64,000 bases of DNA from Aspidapion aeneum. Its lineage: Eukaryota; Arthropoda; Insecta; Coleoptera; Brentidae. The position numbers were made by a program, and so were the translations under genes. Shown here piece by piece: positions 1 to 11,992 of the stretch. The stretch lies in contig OY755045.1 in assembly GCA_963576565.1 (NCBI GenBank), positions 42,364,409 through 42,428,408 of the forward strand, read 5' to 3'. The notes beneath the pieces were generated by a model. The model saw only the letters and a program-made list of their open reading frames with translations. It was not told the DNA's origin and did not search any database. Position 1 is the first letter of the stretch. Each line of letters begins with the position of its first letter.

Positions 1-266
1 GCCAGGAATATTTTTTAAATTACAAAAAATGCCAGGGATTCAAGGCATGGATGGTTCTGCGGAGAATTGCAATGTACAGAGGAGAATATGTCTGATGATG
101 GTTGAATAATGAAGAAACTAAAACGTAACAAACAAAAAAGAAAGATTTTTATTGACTGACTCCCAGGATCCATGCAATGCTCAACTGTCAAATAAACGTG
201 TTAAAATATCCCTATTATAATTTCAAATTTTTTGTTATTTTATCATGGTCGTCTAATCTAAGACAC
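1..266. other. Unassigned AT-rich sequence
   Basis: I see no gene, RNA or repeat structure here that I can support. Confidence 0.4.
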
Positions 267-419
267 CATTCTTAAATTACGTAACGTTTAAGGGGGTAGG
301 GGAGGTTTAGCCTGACGTTACACTCTATGTTATTTAACGAGTTTTTTCTTAAAAAAGGGTTACGAAAGACGGAGGGGAGTCAAAAATCCTGCATGTTTGC
401 GCTACGTAATTTAAGAATG
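267..419. mobile_element. 153-bp miniature inverted-repeat element
   Basis: The ends are a perfect 17-bp inverted repeat, CATTCTTAAATTACGTA at 267-283 and its complement at 403-419. The inside holds a G-rich stretch (about 291-308) and no reading frame. The ends share the core TTAAATTACGTAA with the larger element at 36305-39322, so the two are probably related families. A target duplication is not clear. It is non-autonomous and relies on a transposase from elsewhere. Confidence 0.75.
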
Positions 420-1080
420 TTTCCTAATTTACAAGAGATAGTAATTTGGCATCAGCTATAACTCTCTATTAAAGCTAGAGTCTAAACAAACAGCTGTATT
501 TAGAGGAAGTTTATCAATTTAATTGGCCTTGTAAACCAGCCAGTAAACACTATTCGGCGTAAATGAGTCTTTGGATTTTGGCGTAATTTATGTGTAAACG
601 GGGTACTATTAGACACAACACTATAAAGGGGGTTAGTGACCTTTTGTTGTAATGGTCAGGCAACAGTGAAACTAGGGAAAAACGTGGAGGTCAAACAATG
701 CAAAAAATGATATTCGCGGGTAAGCTTTTTACGATTTTATGAACGGCAATGTGATAAGAAATGTCTAAACCATAAAAATGTTCAACAGTTTTTATTTGAA
801 TTTATTTTGTATCGGAATTTTTTCGAGCCAATTTCTTTGGTTACCTTTATGGAGTATATAACAGTTGCGTTTATTAGCGATTTTCATTAAGTATAAAACC
901 AAGGAGTTTCTTAAGGAAAAGTTAAAAAATAACTGCTCTAACTATTATGGGGGAGCGAAATATAAGTAAAAGTAAGCATTCATAAAAGAAATAATATAAA
1001 CATCTTAAACATTTATTGCGGCCTAATTTTTTAAAGGCTCAATTTTAAATATAATTGTTTTCTTTGTGGGCTAATAATTA
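420..1080. other. Unassigned AT-rich sequence
   Basis: No coding or repeat structure recognised over these 660 bp. Confidence 0.4.
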
Positions 1081-1600
1081 AAATTTAAATAAATTTAGAA
1101 AAAAAAAATTTTTTGCAAACAAGCTTTTATAAAATGTACTAAAAAGTATAAAATAATTTTTTGAGTGTTCTGATATCATAATAATAAAAGCGATGAGCGT
1201 ATTAAAGGAAATTTACCCGTTTTTCTTTTAGCCTTGTTAACTCGAAGAATTCATCTAAGAGTAGATAATTTAACCCAACCCAACCCTACTCAAGCTACCC
1301 TTACATTTTTCTGATATGGATGGACATTATTACGCCTGCTTCATATTAGGCAGATCATCCGCGACCGGCAGTCTGTCGATTTATTTTGTCACATTGAAAA
1401 AGAAGAGTCGGCCCATCATCGGTTGTGGACGATCCACCAAATGCGCATGGAAAGGCATTTACCTAATATTAAATACGCCCATCGCTTTTATTATTATGAT
1501 ATCAGAACACTCAAAAAATTATTTTATACTTTTTAGTCCATTTTAAAAAAGCTTGTTTTCAAAAAGTTTTTTTTTCTAAATTTATTTTTTAATTTTTAGA
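1081..1600. mobile_element. Foldback element, ~140-bp arms
   Basis: The left arm (about 1081-1215) and right arm (about 1460-1600) are reverse complements with few differences. Both contain TTGAGTGTTCTGATATCATA on one strand or the other, followed by AATAATAAAAGCGATG. The loop is about 245 bp. A 76-codon frame starting at 1316 lies in the loop and right arm and resembles nothing I know, so I do not call it a gene. The structure fits a non-autonomous foldback or long-TIR element. Confidence 0.75.
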
Positions 1601-1712
1601 TTTGTCTAGTCTATGTATTTTAGCTAGCGCATCGATATTGCAGGGAGTCTTTCCTGTCAATTTTGAAATATCTAAGTCTTCGATTTGATACTAAACAAAA
1701 TACAAACTAAAA

Positions 1713-2460
1713 TTTTACCCCCTCTCCGCCCTCCATGTTAGGGGGAGCTAGGCAGTCAGTGATACCACATTATTGGATTGTCATCGGAACTATAACGTTA
1801 TGCGAAATTTAAAGTTAATCGGATACGTGGAAGTCAGTTGAATGTAATCAGAAAAACTTGACATTAAATTACGTCGTCCATTTTGAATCCGCCATATTGA
1901 ATTTTTGTAATCTGATCAAAAATTCGTAATCCTCATCCTCAAAAACACCCAGATACCAATTTTGGTGGAAATCCAACAAACTAAAATATTACCCCCTCTT
2001 CGCCCTCCAGGTTAGGAGTGAGGTAGGCAGTCAGTGATACCACATTATTGGATTGTCATCGGAACTATAACGGTATACGAAATTTAAAGTCAGTCGGATA
2101 CGTGGAAGTCAGTTGAAAGTAATCAGAAAAACTTGATTTTAAATCGTCCATTTTGAATCCGCCATATTGAATTTTTGTAATCTGATCAAAAATTCGTAAT
2201 TCTCATCCTCAAAAACACCCAGATACCAATTTTGGTGGAAATCGGACAAACTAAAGTTTTACCCCTCCCCCACTATAACGGTATACGAAATTTAAAGTCA
2301 GTCGGATACGTGGAAGTCAGTTGAAAGTAATCAGAAAAACTTGAAATTAAATCGTCCATTTTGAATCCGCCATATTGAATTTTTGTAATCTGATCAAAAA
2401 TTCGTAATTCTCATCCTCAAAAACACCCAGATACCAATTTTGGTGGAAATCGGAAAACTT
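1713..2460. repeat. Tandem repeat, three units of ~270 bp
   Basis: Units start near 1713, 1990 and 2258. The first two begin with a C-rich block (ACCCCCTC..CGCCCTCC) followed by GGCAGTCAGTGATACCACAT. All three contain ACGAAATTTAAAGT, CGGATACGTGGAAGTCAGTT and TGAATCCGCCATATTGAATT, and end in CCAATTTTGGTGGAAATC. The third unit lacks most of the C-rich part. Units 2 and 3 are more alike than either is to unit 1. The build (a C/G-run plus a conserved body of 100-270 bp in tandem) recalls the arms of the foldbacks at 10201-13024 and 39757-43770. Confidence 0.8.
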
Positions 2461-2610
2461 CGTGAACACGAGAGGTCACGATGTATTCCCCTACTTTTCC
2501 ACTACCAGCCTGAATACGGGTCTAGAACAGCAGAAAAATATATGGACGATGTTATGCAACAACCAATTAAGCCACAAGCTCTGAAAAATTATATTCTTTG
2601 TTGAAGAACG

Positions 2611-2810
2611 NNNNNNNNNNNNNNNNNNNNNNNNNNNNNNNNNNNNNNNNNNNNNNNNNNNNNNNNNNNNNNNNNNNNNNNNNNNNNNNNNNNNNNNNNN
2701 NNNNNNNNNNNNNNNNNNNNNNNNNNNNNNNNNNNNNNNNNNNNNNNNNNNNNNNNNNNNNNNNNNNNNNNNNNNNNNNNNNNNNNNNNNNNNNNNNNNN
2801 NNNNNNNNNN
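2611..2810. other. Assembly gap, 200 N
   Basis: Exactly 200 N directly abut the satellite that follows. The round number suggests a scaffold gap of unknown true size. The satellite therefore has no observed left edge. Confidence 0.98.
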
Positions 2811-5800
2811 ATGTCTGTCTGTATGTCTGTCTGTATGTCTGTCTGTATGTCTGTCTGTATGTCTGTCTGTATGTCTGTCTGTATGTCTGTCTGTATGTCT
2901 GTCTGTATGTCTGTCTGTATGTCTGTCTGTATGTCTGTCTGTATGTCTGTCTGTATGTCTGTCTGTATGTCTGTCTGTATGTCTGTCTGTATGTCTGTCT
3001 GTATGTCTGTCTGTATGTCTGTCTGTATGTCTGTCTGTATGTCTGTCTGTATGTCTGTCTGTATGTCTGTCTGTATGTCTGTCTGTATGTCTGTCTGTAT
3101 GTCTGTCTGTATGTCTGTCTGTATGTCTGTCTGTATGTCTGTCTGTATGTCTATGTCTGTATGTCTGTCTGTATGTCTGTCTGTATGTCTGTCTGTATGT
3201 CTGTCTGTATGTCTGTCTGTATGTCTGTCTGTATGTCTGTCTGTATGTCTGTCTGTATGTCTGTCTGTATGTCTGTCTGTATGTCTGTCTGTATGTCTGT
3301 CTGTATGTCTGTCTGTATGTCTGTCTGTATGTCTGTCTGTATGTCTGTCTGTATGTCTGTCTGTATGTCTGTCTGTATGTCTGTCTGTATGTCTGTCTGT
3401 ATGTCTGTCTGTATGTCTGTCTGTATGTCTGTCTGTATGTCTGTCTGTATGTCTGTCTGTATGTCTGTCTGTATGTCTGTCTGTATGTCTGTCTGTATGT
3501 CTGTCTGTATGTCTGTCTGTATGTCTGTCTGTATGTCTGTCTGTATGTCTGTCTGTATGTCTGTCTGTATGTCTGTCTGTATGTCTGTCTGTATGTCTGT
3601 CTGTATGTCTGTCTGTATGTCTGTCTGTATGTCTGTCTGTATGTCTGTCTGTATGTCTGTCTGTATGTCTGTCTGTATGTCTGTCTGTATGTCTGTCTGT
3701 ATGTCTGTCTGTATGTCTGTCTGTATGTCTGTCTGTATGTCTGTCTGTATGTCTGTCTGTATGTCTGTCTGTATGTCTGTCTGTATGTCTGTCTGTATGT
3801 CTGTCTGTATGTCTGTCTGTATGTCTGTCTGTATGTCTGTCTGTATGTCTGTCTGTATGTCTGTCTGTATGTCTGTCTGTATGTCTGTCTGTATGTCTGT
3901 CTGTATGTCTGTCTGTATGTCTGTCTGTATGTCTGTCTGTATGTCTGTCTGTATGTCTGTCTGTATGTCTGTCTGTATGTCTGTCTGTATGTCTGTCTGT
4001 ATGTCTGTCTGTATGTCTGTCTGTATGTCTGTCTGTATGTCTGTCTGTATGTCTGTCTGTATGTCTGTCTGTATGTCTGTCTGTATGTCTGTCTGTATGT
4101 CTGTCTGTATGTCTGTCTGTATGTCTGTCTGTATGTCTGTCTGTATGTCTGTCTGTATGTCTGTCTGTATGTCTGTCTGTATGTCTGTCTGTATGTCTGT
4201 CTGTATGTCTGTCTGTATGTCTGTCTGTATGTCTGTCTGTATGTCTGTCTGTATGTCTGTCTGTATGTCTGTCTGTATGTCTGTCTGTATGTCTGTCTGT
4301 ATGTCTGTCTGTATGTCTGTCTGTATGTCTGTCTGTATGTCTGTCTGTATGTCTGTCTGTATGTCTGTCTGTATGTCTGTCTGTATGTCTGTCTGTATGT
4401 CTGTCTGTATGTCTGTCTGTATGTCTGTCTGTATGTCTGTCTGTATGTCTGTCTGTATGTCTGTCTGTATGTCTGTCTGTATGTCTGTCTGTATGTCTGT
4501 CTGTATGTCTGTCTGTATGTCTGTCTGTATGTCTGTCTGTATGTCTGTCTGTATGTCTGTCTGTATGTCTGTCTGTATGTCTGTCTGTATGTCTGTCTGT
4601 ATGTCTGTCTGTATGTCTGTCTGTATGTCTGTCTGTATGTCTGTCTGTATGTCTGTCTGTATGTCTGTCTGTATGTCTGTCTGTATGTCTGTCTGTATGT
4701 CTGTCTGTATGTCTGTCTGTATGTCTGTCTGTATGTCTGTCTGTATGTCTGTCTGTATGTCTGTCTGTATGTCTGTCTGTATGTCTGTCTGTATGTCTGT
4801 CTGTATGTCTGTCTGTATGTCTGTCTGTATGTCTGTCTGTATGTCTGTCTGTATGTCTGTCTGTATGTCTGTCTGTATGTCTGTCTGTATGTCTGTCTGT
4901 ATGTCTGTCTGTATGTCTGTCTGTATGTCTGTCTGTATGTCTGTCTGTATGTCTGTCTGTATGTCTGTCTGTATGTCTGTCTGTATGTCTGTCTGTATGT
5001 CTGTCTGTATGTCTGTCTGTATGTCTGTCTGTATGTCTGTCTGTATGTCTGTCTGTATGTCTGTCTGTATGTCTGTCTGTATGTCTGTCTGTATGTCTGT
5101 CTGTATGTCTGTCTGTATGTCTGTCTGTATGTCTGTCTGTATGTCTGTCTGTATGTCTGTCTGTATGTCTGTCTGTATGTCTGTCTGTATGTCTGTCTGT
5201 ATGTCTGTCTGTCTGTATGTCTGTCTGTATGTCTGTCTGTATGTCTGTCTGTATGTCTGTCTGTATGTCTGTCTGTATGTCTGTCTGTATGTCTGTCTGT
5301 ATGTCTGTCTGTATGTCTGTCTGTATGTCTGTCTGTATGTCTGTCTGTATGTCTGTCTGTATGTCTGTCTGTATGTCTGTCTGTATGTCTGTCTGTATGT
5401 CTGTCTGTATGTCTGTCTGTATGTCTGTCTGTATGTCTGTCTGTATGTCTGTCTGTATGTCTGTCTGTATGTCTGTCTGTATGTCTGTCTGTATGTCTGT
5501 CTGTATGTCTGTCTGTATGTCTGTCTGTATGTCTGTCTGTATGTCTGTCTGTATGTCTGTCTGTATGTCTGTCTGTATGTCTGTCTGTATGTCTGTCTGT
5601 ATGTCTGTCTGTATGTCTGTCTGTATGTCTGTCTGTATGTCTGTCTGTATGTCTGTCTGTATGTCTGTCTGTATGTCTGTCTGTATGTCTGTCTGTATGT
5701 CTGTCTGTATGTCTGTCTGTATGTCTGTCTGTATGTCTGTCTGTATGTCTGTCTGTATGTCTGTCTGTATGTCTGTCTGTATGTCTGTCTGTATGTCTGT

Positions 5801-8800
5801 CTGTATGTCTGTCTGTATGTCTGTCTGTATGTCTGTCTGTATGTCTGTCTGTATGTCTGTCTGTATGTCTGTCTGTATGTCTGTCTGTATGTCTGTCTGT
5901 ATGTCTGTCTGTATGTCTGTCTGTATGTCTGTCTGTATGTCTGTCTGTATGTCTGTCTGTATGTCTGTCTGTATGTCTGTCTGTATGTCTGTCTGTATGT
6001 CTGTCTGTATGTCTGTCTGTATGTCTGTCTGTATGTCTGTCTGTATGTCTGTCTGTATGTCTGTCTGTATGTCTGTCTGTATGTCTGTCTGTATGTCTGT
6101 CTGTCTGTATGTCTGTCTGTATGTCTGTCTGTATGTCTGTCTGTATGTCTGTCTGTATGTCTGTCTGTATGTCTGTCTGTATGTCTGTCTGTATGTCTGT
6201 CTGTATGTCTGTCTGTATGTCTGTCTGTATGTCTGTCTGTATGTCTGTCTGTATGTCTGTCTGTATGTCTGTCTGTATGTCTGTCTGTCTGTATGTCTGT
6301 CTGTATGTCTGTCTGTATGTCTGTCTGTATGTCTGTCTGTATGTCTGTCTGTATGTCTGTCTGTATGTCTGTCTGTATGTCTGTCTGTATGTCTTCTGTA
6401 TGTCTGTCTGTATGTCTGTCTGTATGTCTGTCTGTATGTCTGTCTGTATGTCTGTCTGTATGTCTGTCTGTATGTCTGTCTGTATGTCTGTCTGTATGTC
6501 TGTCTGTATGTCTGTCTGTATGTCTGTCTGTATGTCTGTCTGTATGTCTGTCTGTATGTCTGTCTGTATGTCTGTCTGTATGTCTGTCTGTATGTCTGTC
6601 TGTATGTCTGTCTGTATGTCTGTCTGTATGTCTGTCTGTATGTCTGTCTGTATGTCTGTCTGTATGTCTGTCTGTATGTCTGTCTGTATGTCTGTCTGTA
6701 TGTCTGTCTGTATGTCTGTCTGTATGTCTGTCTGTATGTCTGTCTGTATGTCTGTCTGTATGTCTGTCTGTATGTCTGTCTGTATGTCTGTCTGATGTCT
6801 GTCTGTATGTCTGTCTGTATGTCTGTCTGTATGTCTGTCTGTATGTCTGTCTGTATGTCTGTCTGTATGTCTGTCTGTATGTCTGTCTGTATGTCTGTCT
6901 GTATGTCTGTCTGTATGTCTGTCTGTATGTCTGTCTGTATGTCTGTCTGTATGTCTGTCTGTATGTCTGTCTGTATGTCTGTCTGTATGTCTGTCTGTAT
7001 GTCTGTCTGTATGTCTGTCTGTATGTCTGTCTGTATGTCTGTCTGTATGTCTGTCTGTATGTCTGTCTGTATGTCTGTCTGTATGTCTGTCTGTATGTCT
7101 GTCTGTATGTCTGTCTGTATGTCTGTCTGTATGTCTGTCTGTATGTCTGTCTGTATGTCTGTCTGTATGTCTGTCTGTATGTCTGTCTGTATGTCTGTCT
7201 GTCTGTATGTCTGTCTGTATGTCTGTCTGTATGTCTGTCTGTATGTCTGTCTGTATGTCTGTCTGTCTGTCTGTATGTCTGTCTGTATGTCTGTCTGTAT
7301 GTCTGTCTGTATGTCTGTCTGTATGTCTGTCTGTATGTCTGTCTGTATGTCTGTCTGTATGTCTGTCTGTATGTCTGTCTGTATGTCTGTCTGTATGTCT
7401 GTCTGTATGTCTGTCTGTATGTCTGTCTGTATGTCTGTCTGTATGTCTGTCTGTATGTCTGTCTGTATGTCTGTCTGTATGTCTGTCTGTATGTCTGTCT
7501 GTATGTCTGTCTGTATGTCTGTCTGTATGTCTGTCTGTATGTCTGTCTGTATGTCTGTCTGTATGTCTGTCTGTATGTCTGTCTGTCTGTCTGTATGTCT
7601 GTCTGTATGTCTGTCTGTATGTCTGTCTGTATGTCTGTCTGTATGTCTGTCTGTATGTCTGTCTGTATGTCTGTCTGTATGTCTGTCTGTATGTCTGTCT
7701 GTATGTCTGTCTGTATGTCTGTCTGTATGTCTGTCTGTATGTCTGTCTGTATGTCTGTCTGTATGTCTGTCTGTATGTCTGTCTGTATGTCTGTCTGTAT
7801 GTCTGTCTGTATGTCTGTCTGTATGTCTGTCTGTATGTCTGTCTGTATGTCTGTCTGTATGTCTGTCTGTATGTCTGTCTGTATGTCTGTCTGTCTGTAT
7901 GTCTGTCTGTATGTCTGTCTGTATGTCTGTCTGTATGTCTGTCTGTATGTCTGTCTGTATGTCTGTCTGTATGTCTGTCTGTATGTCTGTCTGTATGTCT
8001 GTCTGTATGTCTGTCTGTATGTCTGTCTGTATGTCTGTCTGTATGTCTGTCTGTATGTCTGTCTGTATGTCTGTCTGTATGTCTGTCTGTATGTCTGTCT
8101 GTATGTCTGTCTGTATGTCTGTCTGTATGTCTGTCTGTATGTCTGTCTGTATGTCTGTCTGTATGTCTGTCTGTATGTCTGTCTGTATGTCTGTCTGTAT
8201 GTCTGTCTGTATGTCTGTCTGTATGTCTGTCTGTATGTCTGTCTGTATGTCTGTCTGTATGTCTGTCTGTATGTCTGTATGTCTGTCTGTATGTCTGTCT
8301 GTATGTCTGTCTGTATGTCTGTCTGTATGTCTGTCTGTATGTCTGTCTGTATGTCTGTCTGTATGTCTGTCTGTATGTCTGTCTGTATGTCTGTCTGTAT
8401 GTCTGTCTGTATGTCTGTCTGTATGTCTGTCTGTATGTCTGTCTGTATGTCTGTCTGTATGTCTGTCTGTATGTCTGTCTGTATGTCTGTCTGTATGTCT
8501 GTCTGTATGTCTGTCTGTATGTCTGTCTGTATGTCTGTCTGTATGTCTGTCTGTATGTCTGTCTGTCTGTATGTCTGTCTGTATGTCTGTCTGTCTGTAT
8601 GTCTGTCTATGTCGTCTGTCTGTATGTCTGTCTGTATGTCTGTCTGTATGTCTGTCTGTATGTCTGTCTGTATGTCTGTCTGTATGTCTGTCTGTATGTC
8701 TGTCTGTATGTCTGTCTGTATGTCTGTCTGTATGTCTGTCTGTATGTCTGTCTGTATGTCTGTCTGTATGTCTGTCTGTATGTCTGTCTGTATGTCTGTC

Positions 8801-10200
8801 TGTATGTCTGTCTGTATGTCTGTCTGTATGTCTGTATGTCTGTCTGTATGTCTGTCTGTATGTCTGTCTGTATGTCTGTCTGTATGTCTGTCTGTATGTC
8901 TGTCTGTATGTCTGTCTGTATGTCTGTCTGTATGTCTGTCTGTATGTCTGTCTGTATGTCTGTCTGTATGTCTGTCTGTATGTCTGTCTGTATGTCTGTC
9001 TGTATGTCTGTCTGATCTGTCTGTATGTCTGTATGTCTGTCTGTATGTCTGTCTGTATGTCTGTCTGTATGTCTGTCTGTATGTCTGTCTGTATGTCTGT
9101 CTGTATGTCTGTCTGTATGTCTGTCTGTATGTCTGTCTGTATGTCTGTCTGTATGTCTGTCTGTATGTCTGTCTGTATGTCTGTCTGTATGTCTGTCTGT
9201 ATGTCTGTCTGTATGTCTGTCTGTATGTCTGTCTGTATGTCTGTCTGTATGTCTGTCTGTATGTCTGTCTGTATGTCTGTCTGTATGTCTGTCTGTATGT
9301 CTGTCTGTATGTCTGTCTGTATGTCTGTCTGTATGTCTGTCTGTATGTCTGTCTGTATGTCTGTCTGTATGTCTGTCTGTATGTCTGTCTGTATGTCTGC
9401 TGTATGTCTGTCTGTATGTCTGTCTGTATGTCTGTCTGTATGTCTGTCTGTATGTCTGTCTGTATGTCTGTCTGTATGTCTGTCTGTATGTCTGTCTGTA
9501 TGTCTGTCTGTATGTCTGTCTGTATGTCTGTCTGTATGTCTGTCTGTATGTCTGTCTGTATGTCTGTCTGTATGTCTGTCTGTATGTCTGTCTGTATGTC
9601 TGTCTGTATGTCTGTCTGTATGTCTGTCTGTCTGTATGTCTGTCTGTATGTCTGTCTGTATGTCTGTCTGTATGTCTGTCTGTATGTCTGTCTGTATGTC
9701 TGTCTGTATGTCTGTCTGTATGTCTGTCTGTATGTCTGTCTGTATGTCTGTCTGTATGTCTGTCTGTATGTCTGTCTGTATGTCTGTCTGTATGTCTGTC
9801 TGTATGTCTGTCTGTATGTCTGTCTGTATGTCTGTCTGTATGTCTGTCTGTATGTCTGTCTGTATGTCTGTCTGTATGTCTGTCTGTATGTCTGTCTGTA
9901 TGTCTGTCTGTATGTCTGTCTGTATGTCTGTCTGTATGTCTGTCTGTATGTCTGTCTGTATGTCTGTCTGTATGTCTGTCTGTATGTCTGTCTGTATGTC
10001 TGTCTGTATGTCTGTCTGTATGTCTGTCTGTATGTCTGTCTGTATGTCTGTCTGTATGTCTGTCTGTATGTCTGTCTGTATGTCTGTCTGTATGTCTGTC
10101 TGTATGTCTGTCTGTATGTCTGTCTGTATGTCTGTCTGTATGTCTGTCTGTATGTCTGTCTGTATGTCTGTCTGTATGTCTGTCTGTATGTCTGTCTGTA
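2811..10200. repeat. 7.4-kb satellite of a 12-bp unit (CTGTCTGTATGT)n
   Basis: The unit is three related tetramers, CTGT CTGT ATGT, repeated about 615 times with almost no base changes. Departures are mostly gain or loss of one tetramer (near 5205, 6100, 6287, 7200, 7260, 7580, 7888, 8275), which is the mark of replication slippage in 4-bp steps. There are rare single-base indels near 6394, 6793, 8610, 9014 and 9398. Because 12 is a multiple of 3 and no stop occurs in the unit, both strands stay open for over 2,300 codons. These frames (M-S-V-C or R-H-T-D type repeats) are artefacts of the period and not proteins. The array runs from the N gap into the outer end of a foldback element. Confidence 0.98.
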
Positions 10201-11040
10201 ACGACCAACGCACATAACTCATAAACCGCTTGGCCGATTTAATGAAATTTGGTGCCTAGGCTGGTCTTGGGTCGAGATAGTCCCATTTAAAAATGAACAA
10301 AATCCACCGAACACAATCCAAATAAAAGGGTGGGGTTAGAATTCAAAAATTAGAGTTTATGTGAAAATATGGCGTGTGTGATCTCAAATGAAAGGTAATT
10401 GAGTCTGGAGTTAAACACAATAAATTTCAGTTTTTTTTAAAGGTGGGGGTAGATTTCAAAATTAGAGTTTACGTGAAAATATGGCGTGTGTGATATCAAA
10501 CGAAAGGTAATTGAGTCCGGAGTTACACAAAATACATGTTAGTTTTTGTTTTTTTTTTAAGGGTGGGGGTAGATTTCAAAAATTTCAGTTTAAGTCAAAA
10601 CATGGCTTGTGTGGTATTAAACGAAAGGTAATTTAGTCTGGAGTTGAATAAAATATATTTCAGTTTTTAGTTATATTAGCTCCCACGTACACTATAACTA
10701 TAGTACCTAGTGTGAGCTTAGGGGCCCATATGTTGGCAGAGTAGTTTAAAAGTAGCAGGCACACCTTAAATAGGGTTTTAAAAAATCCACGATTTTAATG
10801 AAATTCTAGTATATTGTGGATCTCGATCTCCTGATCAAAAGTTCTCATAGGCTCAAAGCGATCCTATGACTGGTTTCCAAGAGACAGTGGCGAGTATGGG
10901 GATCCCCTAACATACGATTAAATTGAAGTTATTTTGTAAAACTTTAAATTTAATAAAAAAAGTTAAAAAAATAATTGACTCTCAAATTTGATGAGTAAGC
11001 TAGATGTCACATGACAATGTGTGTTACTCAAAAAGTACAG

Positions 11041-11165
11041 GTCATCCCATTATTTTTGAGACAACTTTTGACAACTTTTTTTCGTTGGCCTATGCTATTT
11101 GTTATGGTAAACAGCTGATAACTGTAAAAAAGTTATCTTAAAAATTATGGTATAGAGTTTACAAT
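11041..11165. mobile_element. Partial copy of the CAGTCC-ended miniature element
   Basis: The order ATTATTTTTGAGACAAC, a GTTGGCCTATG stretch, CAGCTGATAACTGT and AAGTTATCTTAAAAATTATG follows the right half of the complete element at 55506-55876. Only one half is present here. Confidence 0.5.
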
Positions 11166-11194
11166 ATATCTATTTAATTCGTACTTCTATTTAA

Positions 11195-11345
11195 ATAAAT
11201 GGATCCATCAGCACACTCCACCCTATATCAGATTTTGTAAATATCTCAGAAACGGAAGATCCTACGTTTTTAGTAATAACATAAATTATTGAGAAAAACG
11301 TTCTAATATACTCCGAAAACCGCATATTGATGCTATGCTCCGTTA
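11195..11345. repeat. Dispersed repeat, copy 1
   Basis: The segment containing AGCACACTCCA, TTTTGTAAATATCTC and GAAACGGAAGATCCTAC aligns in the same order with 19545-19690. Family unknown; no coding potential. Confidence 0.6.
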
Positions 11346-11560
11346 AAAAATTAGGATATTTTTAATTTTTCCTATCAGTCTGCCAAAGCTCAGCTCTCTA
11401 GCGCTTCTGGAAGTTGGCAATGTTACTGTTACATAAATTAGAATTTTGGGTTTTTTTATTTTTTCCAAGGGTTTGGTCATAATTTCTATTAGTCTGCTAA
11501 ATTTCAGCTTTATAGCATGTATGAAAGTACAGTAGAATTTTGATGATCTATACATGAGTG

Positions 11561-11745
11561 CAGTGGCGTATATAAGGGGGGGCCTAAGGGGGCCGCCCCC
11601 CCCCGAAGCTAAGATTTTTTTAGATATTTTCCACAAATTCCTGAATACAAACATAAAATAGCATAAAATACGACCATATGGGGTCTCGGGCCCCCCCCAA
11701 ACTGCCTCGGGCCCACCCCGAAACTTTTTTCTATATACGCCACTG
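11561..11745. mobile_element. hAT-type miniature element, 185 bp, with 8-bp target duplication
   Basis: The ends read CAGTGGCGTATATA and, inverted, TATATACGCCACTG. Perfect 8-bp duplications CATGAGTG flank it at 11553-11560 and 11746-11753. A CAGTGGCG terminus plus an 8-bp target site is the signature of the hAT superfamily. The inside has G/C-runs and AAGATTTTTTTAGATATTTT and no transposase. It lies in the centre of the foldback element and so inserted after it. An inverted relative is at 50519-50706. Confidence 0.93.
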
Positions 11746-11809
11746 CATGAGTGAGTGAGTGAGTGGCAATTTCGACGTTTTTTGAAATTTCGTAACTTTA
11801 CTACTTAAT

Positions 11810-11992
11810 GGAAGTCCAACTTGGAGGAGTTGTTAACTCTATGAATATCTACGACTGCGCGAAGTTTGAGTTTCGTAGCTCATTCCGAAGTACAGTTTTA
11901 GATAGGTCAAATATGGGCTGAAATGTTTCAAAAAAAGATGGCAACAGCAGTTGACGCGAACTTGGCGGGGCACTGCCGTGCCCCCAGATGTT
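11810..11992. repeat. Dispersed repeat, copy 1 of a pair
   Basis: The segment GTTAACTCTATGAATATC, CTACGACTGCGCGAAGTTTG, AGTTTCGTAGCTCATT and then AACTTGGCGGGGCACTGCCG matches 46330-46487 in order and orientation. No reading frame; family not recognised. Confidence 0.65.

Noticed and set aside
2567..10224. Stop-free frames of up to about 2,550 codons on both strands
   Set aside because: They exist only because a 12-bp unit without stop codons keeps every frame open. Both strands and several frames are open at once and the text is a pure repeat.
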